Assembly: GCF_000327485.1 (NCBI RefSeq)
Contig: NC_019943.1
Span: 2,418,001 to 2,482,000 of the forward strand
Length of the DNA: 64,000 bases
Source of the DNA: Methanoregula formicica SMSP
Lineage (GTDB): Archaea > Halobacteriota > Methanomicrobia > Methanomicrobiales > Methanospirillaceae
Direction: 5' to 3'
Part shown: positions 52,439 to 62,207 of the stretch, in pieces
Position numbering within the stretch: position 1 is the first letter of the stretch
Layout of the letters: each line of letters opens with the position of its first letter
Translations under genes and position numbers: made by a program
The notes under the pieces: generated by a model
Seen by the model: only the letters and a program-made list of their open reading frames with translations
Database searches by the model: none
What the model was told of the DNA's origin: nothing

Positions 52439-52446
52439 CTTTATTT
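52439..52446 (+). promoter_or_regulatory. TATA box for ribosomal operon
   Basis: CTTTATTT lies 83 nt before the L7Ae ATG and fits an archaeal TATA box with a start near 52470. Confidence 0.45.
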
Positions 52447-52485
52447 CCGTTCCTGTCGAACTGATATGGCTACATCATTGCTTAC

Positions 52486-52516
52486 TGATGAGTAATGAAG
52501 GAGCATACACTCCTGA
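52486..52516 (+). promoter_or_regulatory. Candidate K-turn-like leader element of L7Ae gene
   Basis: TGATGA (52486-52491) and CTGA (52513-52516) resemble box C and box D, with AGGAG/CTCCT able to pair between them, right in front of the GGTGAG ribosome site (52521). L7Ae binds such K-turns and is known to regulate its own mRNA in another archaeon. Confidence 0.4.
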
Positions 52517-52528
52517 ATGAGGTGAGTT

Positions 52529-52897
52529 ATGGCAAAAGGTTACGTTAAGACAGAAGCTCCCGAGGAGCTCCAGAACAAGGCGCTCGAAGCCCTTGAAGTT
52601 GCAAGAGACACCGGAAAGATCAAGAAGGGATCCAACGAGGCAACAAAAGCCATCGAACGCGGTATCGCCGCCCTCGTGGTCATCGGTGCCGATGTAGAGC
52701 CTGAAGAGATCGTTATGCACCTTGGACCGCTCTGCGACGAGAAGAAGGTCCCTTATATCTTCATCAACAAGCAGAACGACATCGGCGCTGCAAGCGGCCT
52801 TGACGTAGGCTCTGCCGCGGCAGCAATCGTCAAGCCCGGGAAAGCAAAAGAGACGATCGACGACCTTGCCAAGCAGCTTGCCGCGCTGAAGGCGTGA
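52529..52897 (+). CDS. rpl7ae: Ribosomal protein L7Ae (eL8)
   Basis: The 122-residue protein binds K-turns in rRNA and box C/D RNAs. It has the L7Ae motifs [14 protein letters not shown] and [26 protein letters not shown] precedes the ATG. First gene of a four-gene set with S28e, L24e and ndk, the standard archaeal order. Confidence 0.98.
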   Translation: MAKGYVKTEAPEELQNKALEALEVARDTGKIKKGSNEATKAIERGIAALVVIGADVEPEEIVMHLGPLCDEKKVPYIFINKQNDIGAASGLDVGSAAAAIVKPGKAKETIDDLAKQLAALKA

Positions 52898-52907
52898 GGT
52901 TCTTACC

Positions 52908-53117
52908 ATGGCAGACGATGCAACGCCGGCAGAAGTAATCGAGGTCGTTGGCTCAACCGGCATGCACGGTGAGGCAATGCAGGTCAAGTGCCGTATCCTC
53001 GACGGCAACAACAAGGGACGGATCATCACCCGCAACACCGTGGGCCCGATCCGTGAAGGAGACATCATCATGCTCCTTGAGACCGAGCGCGAAGCAAAGA
53101 AACTCTCGAGGCGGTAA
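52908..53117 (+). CDS. rps28e: Ribosomal protein S28e
   Basis: The 69-residue protein has the S28e core [20 protein letters not shown] and [20 protein letters not shown]. It lies 10 nt after L7Ae and 3 nt before L24e. Confidence 0.97.
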   Translation: MADDATPAEVIEVVGSTGMHGEAMQVKCRILDGNNKGRIITRNTVGPIREGDIIMLLETEREAKKLSRR

Positions 53118-53120
53118 ACG

Positions 53121-53312
53121 ATGGTAGAACAGCATGTCTGCAGTTTCTGCGGCAGCCAGCTCGAGCCCGGTACCGGCAAGATGTTTGTGAAGAGGGACGG
53201 TACCATCTTTTACTTCTGCAGCACCAAGTGCCAGAACAACCACAAGCTCGGCCGGGTCCCGCGCCGTGTCCAGTGGACAAACGCCGGCAGGAAAGCACTC
53301 GGCAAGGAGTGA
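53121..53312 (+). CDS. rpl24e: Ribosomal protein L24e
   Basis: The 63-residue zinc protein has CSFCG and CSTKCQ, the four metal cysteines, and [16 protein letters not shown]. It belongs to the L7Ae set. Confidence 0.97.
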   Translation: MVEQHVCSFCGSQLEPGTGKMFVKRDGTIFYFCSTKCQNNHKLGRVPRRVQWTNAGRKALGKE

Positions 53313-53317
53313 TCCCC

Positions 53318-53773
53318 ATGCCGGATCGCACCTTTGTGATGGTCAAGCCCGACGGGGTCCAGCGCGGCCTCGTGGGCGAGATCGTCTCCCGGCTCGAGGC
53401 AAAAGGCCTCAAGCTCGTGGCAGCCCGCTTCGAGAAGTTACCGGAGCAGCGGGTGACAGAACATTACAAGGAACACCTTTCAAAACCCTTCTTCCCTTCG
53501 ATGAAGGAATATATCATGAGCGGCCCGGTCTTCCTCATGGTGTGGGAGGGGAGGAATGTGGCAGCGATCGTCAGAAAGGTGGTCGGCTCCACTAACCCCC
53601 AGGAAGCCGCGCCGGGAACAATCCGCGGCGACTTCGGTATCGACATCGGCAGGAATGTTATCCATGCCGCCGATTCACCGGAGAGTGCGGCCCGCGAGAT
53701 CGGGATCCATTTCAAAACCACTGAAGTATTCGACTACAAGCGGATAGACGAGTCCGTGTTGTACGAATACTGA
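53318..53773 (+). CDS. ndk: Nucleoside diphosphate kinase
   Basis: The 151-residue kinase has the phosphorylated H116 in [12 protein letters not shown], and begins [23 protein letters not shown] 53318 gives the standard length. A T-run (53775-53784) follows and probably ends the operon. Initiation factor genes often found downstream are absent here. Confidence 0.97.
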   Translation: MPDRTFVMVKPDGVQRGLVGEIVSRLEAKGLKLVAARFEKLPEQRVTEHYKEHLSKPFFPSMKEYIMSGPVFLMVWEGRNVAAIVRKVVGSTNPQEAAPGTIRGDFGIDIGRNVIHAADSPESAAREIGIHFKTTEVFDYKRIDESVLYEY

Positions 53774-53982
53774 TCCTTTTTTGTTCCGTTTATTCAGAAC
53801 CCGGATTTGCAGGACCACGGCAGGGTCCGCGCCTTATGATTGCCGATCCGGTAAAAGCATACGTGGCTGGAGATCACCGTGATGAACTGCCGGGTTTTTT
53901 AAACCACTCATTTCTGCCCGTGTACCACAGGTTATATGATGCCTGATTCAGATTATATCATGAAACAAACGGGGAAGAGAAA

Positions 53983-54183
53983 ATGAGTGACTGGGACATT
54001 GCATCGGTCGGGCATGTGCTGATTGGCAGCAGCATCACGGTTGCCGGGATTATCATCGCTGCACTGCTGATCGGTATGAATATCCCGATGGCATCATTCC
54101 TGCTCATTACAACGACTGTCCTCATCGTCATGAGCGCTGTTCTCATCATCTACAAGGTTCCAAGGAGTCCCCCTCCCATCTGA
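53983..54183 (+). CDS. Small two-span membrane protein
   Basis: The 66-residue product has two hydrophobic segments (VLIGSSITVAGIIIAALLIG and SFLLITTTVLIVMSAVLIIY) and a short basic/proline tail. GGGGAAGAG lies before the ATG. It stands 12 nt before the nitrilase gene. No family is recognised. Confidence 0.55.
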   Translation: MSDWDIASVGHVLIGSSITVAGIIIAALLIGMNIPMASFLLITTTVLIVMSAVLIIYKVPRSPPPI

Positions 54184-54195
54184 GCGAGGCCTTGC

Positions 54196-55005
54196 ATGGA
54201 TGAGCAGCAACCGGTCCGGATATGCAGCGCCCAGATCGCCGGCATCTGGGACAATCCAGCAGCGACACTGGAGAAGATCCGGCCGCTCGTTCACCATGCA
54301 GCGGCATCCGGTGCCCGCCTGATCTGTTTTCCGGAGCAGTTTGCAACCGGCTGGGACCCCGGTTCCACGAACCATACTGAAGAGCTGAACAGCACGATCG
54401 TATCAGCCCTGCGGGTAATGGCACAAGAGAACAGGATCGCGATTCTTGGCTCACTCCGGCAAAAGAGTGCAGGGCACCCAAAGAACACCGCACTGGTCAT
54501 CGGGGACAACAGGGAGATTCTTGCAACGTATTCAAAGATCCATCTGTTCAGCCCCGGGGGTGAAGACCGGCAGTTCTCTCCGGGATCTGATCTGGGTATT
54601 TTCCGGCTGGGGCAACTTACCTGCGGCCTTGCCATCTGTTATGACCTCAGGTTCCCGGAACTCTTCCGCATCTATGCCCGGCACGGCGTCCAGGCCATGT
54701 TTGTCCCGTCAGCATGGCCGGCCAGCCGCAGGAAACACTGGGAACTCTTCGTTACCGCACGTGCCTGCGAGAACCAGATGTATGTGACCGGCATCAATAC
54801 CACCGGAACGACTCCGGTTGATTCCTATTCCGGCGGTTCCATGACTGTCGACCCGAACGGAACGATCATAGCACAGGCAAACGAGGCAGAACAGCTGCTC
54901 TTCTGCGATCTCGACCCTGCACTTGTTACATCCGTCCGCACCGCCTTCCCGGTTGCAAAGGACTGCAAAAGCGAGCTCTATCCTGTTTTGTACGGCAGGA
55001 AATAA
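54196..55005 (+). CDS. Carbon-nitrogen hydrolase (nitrilase family)
   Basis: The 269-residue hydrolase has the triad E47 (CFPEQFATGW), K114 (YSKIHLF) and C148 (AICYDLRFPELFR). The form resembles omega-amidase or related amidases that act on small amides. The exact substrate cannot be read. The start is near a weak GCGAGG. Confidence 0.9.
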   Translation: MDEQQPVRICSAQIAGIWDNPAATLEKIRPLVHHAAASGARLICFPEQFATGWDPGSTNHTEELNSTIVSALRVMAQENRIAILGSLRQKSAGHPKNTALVIGDNREILATYSKIHLFSPGGEDRQFSPGSDLGIFRLGQLTCGLAICYDLRFPELFRIYARHGVQAMFVPSAWPASRRKHWELFVTARACENQMYVTGINTTGTTPVDSYSGGSMTVDPNGTIIAQANEAEQLLFCDLDPALVTSVRTAFPVAKDCKSELYPVLYGRK

Positions 55006-55089
55006 CAGGGACAATTAACCCACTGCCCGTTAAGGATTTTCTTTCCATAACCGCACGCCTATATGTGATCACGTAACCAACACTATACC

Positions 55090-56295
55090 ATGTACCATCT
55101 CGTGTGCGTCAACTGTGGAGCCACCTATCCCGCTGACGAGATCCTCTATAATTGTACAAAATGCGGCCACCTTCTTGCGGTAAAATACCCGCTCGATTCA
55201 TTGAATATCAACAAGGCGGTCTGGGACAAGCGGCCTCTCGGTGTCTGGCGTTATAAGGAACTCCTGCCGGTGCACGGGGAGCCGGTGACCCTCCAGGAAG
55301 GGGGGACACAGATGTACCACCTCAAGAGACTGGGTGAGGAAATGGGGATCCCTCATCTCTATGCAAAACACGAGGGGATGAACCCCTCCGGTTCCTTCAA
55401 GGACCGGGGCATGACCGTGGGGGTTTCGATGGCGCTCCAGCTGGGAAAGAAGAGCGTTGCCTGCGCAAGCACCGGCAACACCTCCGCCAGTCTCGCGGTG
55501 TACGCAGCGAAGGCCGGGATCCCCGCCGTTGTCCTCCTCCCTGCCGGCAAGGTGGCCGTCGGCAAGGTGGCCCAGGCACTGATGCATGGCGCAAAGGTCA
55601 TATCCATACGCGGGAACTTTGACCGGGCCCTCGAGATGGTCCACGATCTCTGCCTTTCCCACGGGCTGTACCTGCTGAACTCCATCAACCCCTACCGGCT
55701 TGAAGGCCAGAAGACGATCGGATTCGAGGCAGTCGACCAGCTTGGCGGTGTCCCGGACCGGTTCGTTCTCCCAGTAGGAAATGCCGGCAACATATCCGCG
55801 GTATACAAGGGGCTCCTGGAACTCCAGGAACTCGGGTTCATCGACAGGCTTCCGATGATGACCGGGATCCAGGCAGCAGGTTCGAGCCCGGTGGTCCGTG
55901 CAGTCCGCGAGAACCTCCCTGAAGTCGTTCCCGAAATGCAGCCCGAGACCGTCGCAACCGCAATCCGGATCGGTGCACCGGTCAATGCCGAGAAAGCCCT
56001 CACAGCCATCCGCAAGACCGGGGGCCTTGCCGAATCCGTTACGGACGAAGAAATCCTGCGGATGCAGCGCGACCTCGCCCGCAAGGAGGGCATCGGTGTC
56101 GAGCCGGCATCGGCTGCGTCGGTTGCCGGTATCAGGAAGCTGGCAGAGATGGGTATGATTGACCGGGACGAGCGGATCGTCTGCGTTGTCACCGGCCACC
56201 TCTTGAAAGACCCGGACACGGTGATCAAACAATGCGAACCCCCGACAGAGATCGATGCAAACCTGCCCTCGCTGCTCTCTGCGCTGCACTTGTAA
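55090..56295 (+). CDS. thrC: Threonine synthase
   Basis: The 401-residue PLP enzyme has an N-terminal zinc ribbon (C6, C9, C22, C25) and the PLP lysine K104 in NPSGSFKDRGMT, with ASTGNTSASLAVYAAKAG and the GNAGNISAVYKG glycine loop. It makes threonine from O-phosphohomoserine. It shares homoserine-derived precursors with metX in this window. The gene overlaps the next by 64 nt. Confidence 0.94.
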   Translation: MYHLVCVNCGATYPADEILYNCTKCGHLLAVKYPLDSLNINKAVWDKRPLGVWRYKELLPVHGEPVTLQEGGTQMYHLKRLGEEMGIPHLYAKHEGMNPSGSFKDRGMTVGVSMALQLGKKSVACASTGNTSASLAVYAAKAGIPAVVLLPAGKVAVGKVAQALMHGAKVISIRGNFDRALEMVHDLCLSHGLYLLNSINPYRLEGQKTIGFEAVDQLGGVPDRFVLPVGNAGNISAVYKGLLELQELGFIDRLPMMTGIQAAGSSPVVRAVRENLPEVVPEMQPETVATAIRIGAPVNAEKALTAIRKTGGLAESVTDEEILRMQRDLARKEGIGVEPASAASVAGIRKLAEMGMIDRDERIVCVVTGHLLKDPDTVIKQCEPPTEIDANLPSLLSALHL

Positions 56296-56870
56296 TTGCC
56301 CTTGTGGGAATACCTGCGGCGGGAGCGCTCTCGGCTGAGTATGTCGTCCTGCCAAATGGCACGGCGTACCAAGCCACCATTGAAATAGCGGATGCCTCAC
56401 GCTATGAATTTGCTGATGTCGGCTTTATGGGAGAGAAAGTCCCGCTGCAGGTGGGGAATGTGACGCTCAATGGCACCTGCTCTCCCTGTAATTTTACCTG
56501 GAGCCGCCCCTGGGGCGCCCCTTCTGTCATCACGTTCGACAAGGGAAATTATACCGTCTCTTATCTCGCCCCGCTCTCCAACAATAACCTCCAGGGACAA
56601 TTCATCCGTCCTTATTCAGTTGCAGTGACAATCCCCGGGGAATTTTCCGTGCAAAACCCGCTCCTTGCCGGGATAAGCCAGGGTGCAAATGTGACACATC
56701 ATGCTGACAACGCCACTTCTGTCCGGTGGGATAAGACCACTGCGTTCAATGTCCGGTTCTATGACCAATGGCACGAAAACATGCTCTGGTTCTTCTTCCA
56801 GTTCATGGCAATCCTTGCCCTCATCCTCGTTGTCGTCCCCTATCTTCTCTCGACGAAGAGGGGAGAATAA
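56232..56870 (+). CDS. Secreted membrane protein of unknown function
   Basis: The 212-residue protein has a signal peptide (PALAALCAALVIALVGIPAA), a beta-rich ectodomain with three cysteines and several N-glycosylation-type NxT/S sites (NGT, NFT, NYT, NVT, NAT), and a C-terminal span MLWFFFQFMAILALILVVVP. Only this ATG or a GTG in the signal peptide can start it, so a 64-nt overlap with thrC is real. No family is assigned. Confidence 0.75.
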   Translation: MRTPDRDRCKPALAALCAALVIALVGIPAAGALSAEYVVLPNGTAYQATIEIADASRYEFADVGFMGEKVPLQVGNVTLNGTCSPCNFTWSRPWGAPSVITFDKGNYTVSYLAPLSNNNLQGQFIRPYSVAVTIPGEFSVQNPLLAGISQGANVTHHADNATSVRWDKTTAFNVRFYDQWHENMLWFFFQFMAILALILVVVPYLLSTKRGE

Positions 56871-56978
56871 TCCCGCCACAATTCTTTTTTGTCTCTGGTG
56901 TTTTCATGGCACGACAACGTGAAAAGAAACGTATATACAGCCCGATGCGTAATGAAATAGAGAAAAAGAGGTTAATGT

Positions 56979-57479
56979 ATGCTTCTTGAAAATGCAATCG
57001 TTGGAATCGTTCAGCTGGTCGTTGCTATCGTCTTTGCCGTGGTAGCGCTCTACATCGGTTTTTCGGTGCTGGGCAAGATCAGCAAGGGAATGGATGAAGA
57101 GAAGGAACTTGCCAAGGGCAATGTTGCCGTAGGTATCATTGTTGCAGCAGTCTTCGTTGCCATCGCTATGGTTGTCGAGTCCGGGGTCAGTGGCCTCTCC
57201 GCCGGCATCAGCAAGGCACTTGCAGCCGGCCTCTTCTCAGCCGATGGAATGATTACGATTGGCCTTGCATTCTTCCAGCTCATCGCTGGTATCGTCCTTG
57301 CAGTCGGTGCAATCTACCTTGCCCTGAACATCCTTGACAAGCTCACCTCGGGCGTTGAGGAATTCGAAGAACTCAAGAAAGGCAATGTCGCAGTTGCACT
57401 CGAGATGGGCGGTGTGATCATCGCCGTTGCTTGGATCATCCAGTCCGGTGTCATCGGCATCACTGCTGCCCTTATCTGA
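56979..57479 (+). CDS. DUF350-family membrane protein
   Basis: The 166-residue protein has two similar halves, each with a pair of membrane spans and a charged GMDEEKELAKGNVAVGI or VEEFEELKKGNVAVALEMG stretch, typical of DUF350. The role is unknown. A short frame just upstream (56907-56990) ends inside this start and probably is not expressed. Confidence 0.85.
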   Translation: MLLENAIVGIVQLVVAIVFAVVALYIGFSVLGKISKGMDEEKELAKGNVAVGIIVAAVFVAIAMVVESGVSGLSAGISKALAAGLFSADGMITIGLAFFQLIAGIVLAVGAIYLALNILDKLTSGVEEFEELKKGNVAVALEMGGVIIAVAWIIQSGVIGITAALI

Positions 57480-57868
57480 AACCTTTTTTCTTCATATTCA
57501 GGATAGTGTTTATTCTTACCAGCGGATGCTAATCCCATGGTCTGCGGCAGGAGCAGGTATTCTGCCTGACAATTGTCTGCCACTTACCATCGATATCCAC
57601 AGCCTTTCAGAGAGCGTGGATTTTTCCGCGCTCTGCAGGGATCAGGATCTGCTGGCACGGTAAAATATCCCTGTAAATCCATGAATTGAAAATCGTTCAT
57701 TTTATCCCCGTAATGACTAAACGAACATTCCTGAACGGTTTCATTGCAGAAGATACTGTTGGGGACAACCTGAATGTACCTGAACGCTCGCGGCCCTTAT
57801 TGCAGGGAATTTCCCATATCTCATTGCGGCACACAGAGCCGAACCATGAGAATACCAATGGAGAATCA
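57480..57868. other. Intergenic, 389 nt
   Basis: A T-rich stretch after the DUF350 stop (57483-57495) may end transcription. The rest has no gene I can support. The open frame leading into the next gene lacks protein-like composition before ATG 57869. Confidence 0.5.
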
Positions 57869-58828
57869 ATGATGAGAACACGATATGGATTCATACTCTG
57901 CCTTACACTGCTCGCCCTCGCGGGCTGTGCGGGAGTGGCAGCTGCAGCACCTGCCGAAGCCGGGCAGGCGGATACCATCCAGCCCTATAACGGTGTTATC
58001 GGCCCCGGTAATTCGTTGTACGGACTGAAACTTGCATTTGAAGATCTCGATGAATCATTCACCGTTAACCAGAGCGAGAGACTGCAAAAACAGATCCGGC
58101 ACGCGGATCTCCGGCTTGCCGAACTGAAACGTGAACTCTCAGAGAACAAAACAGATACTGCCGACATTGCCCTGGAACACTACCGGTTGAAAATCAACCA
58201 GACCGCCGACATCCTGGAACCCGTGCCGGTCAATGGCACAGGCCCTGTACCGGAGATCGATGAGACGGGACTCCTGCATGCACGGGAGATGATTGCCAAG
58301 CACCAGCGGGTCCTGGGAGATCTCATCCAGAGCCACCCGAATAATACCGGCCTCGAGCGTGCTTACAACAATAGTGTCCGGCTCGAACAAAAGTTCGAAA
58401 ACAAGATACAGAATATCAGGACAGTTCAGCAACAGGCAAGGCAGAACCTGTCGTTACGCCCGGACCTTCAGGATAACCAGACACCCCAGACACCCGGGCC
58501 CGCGGATGAAAACGCGTTGAAAGACAGGAACAAATTCACGGGAAATACCACGCAGAATAAGGACCGGAATGAGCTGGGGATAAACCAGTCACCCGGAGAC
58601 CTGAATCGCCGGCAGGCGGATAGCGCCACAGGGAGGGAGCAGCAGGGACAGAACGGGCAGCAGACAAATACCGGGAACCACAAAGACGCTGCGGGAGATA
58701 ACCAGCAAATAACTCCCGATCAGACCCAGAACACCAGGACCAACAACAATAATCCCAAGCCGGTGGAAACCATCAACAAGAATGCCAACGGCAATGGTAA
58801 TGGAAATACCCGGCCTGCCGGCAGGTAA
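57869..58828 (+). CDS. Secreted DUF5667-type protein with disordered tail
   Basis: From ATG 57869 the protein has 319 residues. A signal peptide reads RYGFILCLTLLALAGCAGVA, with a lipobox-like LAGC that may be lipid-modified. A DUF5667-like helical domain follows (YGLKLAFEDLDESFTVNQSE, RHADLRLAELKRELSEN). The C-terminal 130 residues are rich in Gln, Asn, Asp and Gly, and disordered. The neighbour at 58922 is a membrane regulator, so they may act together at the surface. Confidence 0.8.
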   Translation: MMRTRYGFILCLTLLALAGCAGVAAAAPAEAGQADTIQPYNGVIGPGNSLYGLKLAFEDLDESFTVNQSERLQKQIRHADLRLAELKRELSENKTDTADIALEHYRLKINQTADILEPVPVNGTGPVPEIDETGLLHAREMIAKHQRVLGDLIQSHPNNTGLERAYNNSVRLEQKFENKIQNIRTVQQQARQNLSLRPDLQDNQTPQTPGPADENALKDRNKFTGNTTQNKDRNELGINQSPGDLNRRQADSATGREQQGQNGQQTNTGNHKDAAGDNQQITPDQTQNTRTNNNNPKPVETINKNANGNGNGNTRPAGR

Positions 58829-58921
58829 TAACCAGGTCCTGTCTGCTGAATGAATTCCGGAGAGATACCCCCGGTTATATTTTTATTCCAGCCATGATAC
58901 CTATCAACAGAAAGGTGCACC

Positions 58922-59884
58922 ATGAATAGACCGTTCCCGGCAAGGATGCTCGTTACCGGAGCACTCCTTCTGCTCTGCATCCTGCCGTCAGTACAGGCAG
59001 CATCCGATACGGGCTATTCCACGACCTATACTATTTCTATCACAAAGGACGGTTCTGCACACTGGCAGATCGAGTACCGTACCCCGCTTCTTTCCGAAGA
59101 AGACCTGGCAGGTTTTGAGAACTACTCGCGGGGGATAAATACGGTCTACCTGCCGGAACTCCGCGACCTGATGCAGCGATCCGCTGAGCAGGCAGCTCTT
59201 GGCACTTCCCGGGACATGACGGTTACCGGTTTCACCGGCAATGCCCTTGTCCAGACGTCCCCGACCGGCAGGTTCGGCGTTGTCACATATACGTTCGAAT
59301 GGACGCATTTTGCGCAGATTGACGACGGAATTGTTGTCGGTGATGCCTTTGTCGGGGGAATGTACCTTGCACGGGACAATACCCTGATCATCAGGTATCC
59401 CGAGGGTTACACCGTGGCATCCGTCAGTCCAGTACCGGACCGTACCAGCGACGCACTTACATGGTATGGCCTGCGTTCCTTCGGGCCCGGGCAGCCTTCC
59501 ATTGTGCTGAACGATTCCTCCCTTCCGTTCCTCCCGGTGATGGGAGGGATAGCGGTCCTTGTGATCATTATCATGACCGCAATCATTCTTTACCGCAGGA
59601 GGAATGCAGGGAGCCGTCCTGAAGAGGAGTTTCCAGAGGCGGATGATGCGGAAGAGCCGCCAATATCCCTTTCAAAAGTCGACCTTGAGACACTTGAGGA
59701 GAAGATCCTCCAGCTGCTCATATCACACAACGGGGAGGTGTTCCAGTCAGAGATTGTCAAAGTTTTGGGACTCCCGAAATCGACGGTAAGTACGACGCTC
59801 AACGACCTTCACCAGAGAGGGATTATCCAGAAGGTGAGGAAGGGCAGGGAGAACCTGATCCGGCTGGTAAAAGACAGGGAATGA
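58922..59884 (+). CDS. Membrane-anchored helix-turn-helix regulator
   Basis: The 320-residue protein has a signal peptide (MLVTGALLLLCILPSVQAAS), a beta-rich external domain, a span FLPVMGGIAVLVIIIMTAII and a cytosolic winged HTH (about 255-318: EKILQLLISHNGEVFQSEIV, GLPKSTVSTTLNDLHQRGII). Such single-pass proteins sense outside and bind DNA inside. The gene follows the secreted DUF5667 gene, which may be its partner or target. Confidence 0.85.
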   Translation: MNRPFPARMLVTGALLLLCILPSVQAASDTGYSTTYTISITKDGSAHWQIEYRTPLLSEEDLAGFENYSRGINTVYLPELRDLMQRSAEQAALGTSRDMTVTGFTGNALVQTSPTGRFGVVTYTFEWTHFAQIDDGIVVGDAFVGGMYLARDNTLIIRYPEGYTVASVSPVPDRTSDALTWYGLRSFGPGQPSIVLNDSSLPFLPVMGGIAVLVIIIMTAIILYRRRNAGSRPEEEFPEADDAEEPPISLSKVDLETLEEKILQLLISHNGEVFQSEIVKVLGLPKSTVSTTLNDLHQRGIIQKVRKGRENLIRLVKDRE

Positions 59885-60038
59885 ACCTTTCATTCCCGGT
59901 CTTATGCGATACAAACACCATCTCATTTTTTGTACTGATCTCCCGACCTGCGGGAGAGCACAAACCGTCCCGGCAACGGGAAGTAGGATGAGAAAGGCCT
60001 GCAGTAACGGAAATTGATGAGAAAAAAGTATAGTGAAA

Positions 60039-60983
60039 TTACTCGTACCCGAATGACTTTATGACAACGTCCGGGTTGACTGCACCGACATGGTAGACAG
60101 CACCCGAGGAAAGCTCATTGATGGTGACCTCAGCCGGTGAGAAGAGCGACGTATCGATCTTGTAGAAGTCATAGCCGGCTTCCTTGAAGATGTCATTGAA
60201 AGGCTTCCCGTAGCCCTTGGACTTGTTGCTGGGGATCTTGTCGAGATAGTCCTTGATCTCGGGGGCATTCATGGTCAGGGATATCCTGCCGTGGTAAATG
60301 GTTGCATCGTTTGTCACGCCCATGGCGAGTTTTGCACCGCGGACCGGCGGGACAGGCGCGGTTCCCATTGCTGCAATGACTTTCCTAGTGTCGAACCCGA
60401 GCTCGTTGAGCTTGTAGATTGCGGTCTCGACACACCGGCCGGCGACCTGGATCGATCCGACCATCGAGGCAGTCGGTGCGACAACAGCGCAGACGTTTGC
60501 GACGTCAACATGGCACTCCTCGGCGATCTTGTTCATGACCTCAGCGTTCGGGAGGTGGTCGCTCTCAAGGCAGATGACGGCACAGTCATAGTCGTCCTCG
60601 TACTCGATGACCTCGAAAGTGTGCTTCGGCTTGAGGGAGAGCGCCCGGGCCGGGCCGCTGCCCATCGCAAAGTAGTTGCCGACCTTGACAGTCCAGCCTG
60701 CCTTCTGTGCGCCAAGGCAGGAGATAGACGGGAAGTCGGTATTCACATCGATGAAGGGCATCGGGATACCCTTGATCTCGCCGTTGCGGAAGTTGACCTC
60801 GCCAAGACCGCCCATGCAGATCTCGGTGAAGGCCCGCCCTGCCGCATAGCCGCCGCGGACACTTACCCCGCAGTCGACGATGCGGGCGCCGTTATCAAGT
60901 TCATGGTAGGCGCAGTTGAATTCTTCGGCCAGATCTGCCAGATTGTCAAAAATTTCCAGTGCCAGTTCGTTAACACTCAGCAT
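60039..60983 (-). CDS. mch: Methenyltetrahydromethanopterin cyclohydrolase
   Basis: The 314-residue enzyme interconverts N5-formyl- and N5,N10-methenyl-H4MPT in methanogenesis. It begins MLSVNELALEIFDNLADLAE and includes GGLGEVNFRN, PSISCLGAQKAGWTVKVG and MGTAPVPPVRGAKLAMGVTN. Length and sequence are typical. No other methanogenesis operon genes adjoin it. A TATA-like AAATAGATAATA lies just upstream on the minus strand. Confidence 0.97.
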   Translation of the reverse strand: MLSVNELALEIFDNLADLAEEFNCAYHELDNGARIVDCGVSVRGGYAAGRAFTEICMGGLGEVNFRNGEIKGIPMPFIDVNTDFPSISCLGAQKAGWTVKVGNYFAMGSGPARALSLKPKHTFEVIEYEDDYDCAVICLESDHLPNAEVMNKIAEECHVDVANVCAVVAPTASMVGSIQVAGRCVETAIYKLNELGFDTRKVIAAMGTAPVPPVRGAKLAMGVTNDATIYHGRISLTMNAPEIKDYLDKIPSNKSKGYGKPFNDIFKEAGYDFYKIDTSLFSPAEVTINELSSGAVYHVGAVNPDVVIKSFGYE

Positions 60984-61082
60984 AAGAGAAAACCCCTGTA
61001 GTACATACTACCAATGGTCTGGAAATAGATAATATTTTTCAAATCTTACACCGTGACGGCAGAAAATGTGGGACCGTGAGGT

Positions 61083-62207
61083 TCAGGAGAGGTATTCGAT
61101 GACCTTCGCCGGGTCGTACCGGAGCGTGATGATCCGGGTCCTGCCCTTCCCCTCGCGGTACTGGAGGTTGATAAGCCGCATTGCATCCAGTTTCTTAACA
61201 ACCTCGTAGAACCGCGTATAGCCGATGGGAACGTTCTCCTTGAAGGATTTATACACATCCCCGGCATTCATCTCATGCTCCTTGTTGCTCCGCTCCGCGA
61301 TCAGTTTCAGGATCTCCCGCTCTTCACCCTTGAGCGTCTTCGTCGTAAAGGCAAGGTGAAGATACTTGGATATCTCGTACGCACCGCAGATATCGTCCCG
61401 CTCGATGCTCCGCCGCGCCGCTCGTTCTGCCGAGAGCGTTGCACGCTTGAGGAGGTCGATACCGACTCGCAGGTCACCGCTCTTCAAGGTCTGGCTGACG
61501 ACAAGGTCCAGCAGTTCCTCGGAAAGGACGCCCGAGAAGAGGCCCTGCATCACGCGGGCCTTCATGATCTCCCGCACTTCGGCATCACCGTAGGGAGCGA
61601 AGTAGATCTCCGTGGGCCGGAATACCGAGGCAACCCGGGCATCCACAGCACGACTGAGGTCCACATCCATGTCGCTGATGATGACAATGACACCGATGCG
61701 GGTCCCTTCATAGGTCTCGTGCGAGCGGAGCAGGGTGTAGAGAACCTTGTTGATCTCGTTCTCGTACAGGAGGTAGTTTGCATCGTCGAGAGCAACCAGC
61801 AGGACGATCTCTTCTTTTGCGATATGGCGGGCCACAGCATCGAAGACCTGCTTGAACGAGGTGCCGGAAGAAGGGGGGAGGTGGCCGATGAGTTTTTTGT
61901 AGATCTGGGAGATGATGGCGAACTTGGTATTGTCGATCTGGCAGTTGATGTAGACCGGCACCAGTTTCTTTGTCGTCTCCTCGATCTCCTGGAAGAGCTT
62001 CCTTATACTCGTGGTCTTCCCGGTACCGGGAAGACCCTTGCAGACGCTGTTCATCGGCCTGCCACCACGGAGGCCGGGCTTGATCTGGAACGCCAGCTCG
62101 CGCATCTGGTCGTCGCGGAACTCGAACTGCTCGGGAACATAATCGATCTCCAGCACCTCGGGGTCCCGGAACAGCGTCTCGTCCCACATCAGCAGGTTCT
62201 TCTTCAT
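61083..62207 (-). CDS. cdc6: Orc1/Cdc6 replication initiator
   Basis: The 374-residue AAA+ protein has Walker A GLPGTGKTTS (58-67), a Walker B-like LLVALDDANYLL (D141-D142) and a C-terminal winged helix with GYTRFYEVVKKLD. The Walker B reads DDAN where DExD is usual. It binds origin boxes. The short region upstream (62208-62335) has no clear origin box pattern. Confidence 0.93.
   Translation of the reverse strand: MKKNLLMWDETLFRDPEVLEIDYVPEQFEFRDDQMRELAFQIKPGLRGGRPMNSVCKGLPGTGKTTSIRKLFQEIEETTKKLVPVYINCQIDNTKFAIISQIYKKLIGHLPPSSGTSFKQVFDAVARHIAKEEIVLLVALDDANYLLYENEINKVLYTLLRSHETYEGTRIGVIVIISDMDVDLSRAVDARVASVFRPTEIYFAPYGDAEVREIMKARVMQGLFSGVLSEELLDLVVSQTLKSGDLRVGIDLLKRATLSAERAARRSIERDDICGAYEISKYLHLAFTTKTLKGEEREILKLIAERSNKEHEMNAGDVYKSFKENVPIGYTRFYEVVKKLDAMRLINLQYREGKGRTRIITLRYDPAKVIEYLS

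Noticed and set aside
55198-56400. A 400-codon frame opposite thrC
   Set aside because: Antisense shadow. thrC has all expected motifs on the other strand.
56907-56990. A 27-codon frame MARQREKKRIYSPMRNEIEK...
   Set aside because: It ends inside the start of the DUF350 gene and is too short to support without other evidence.
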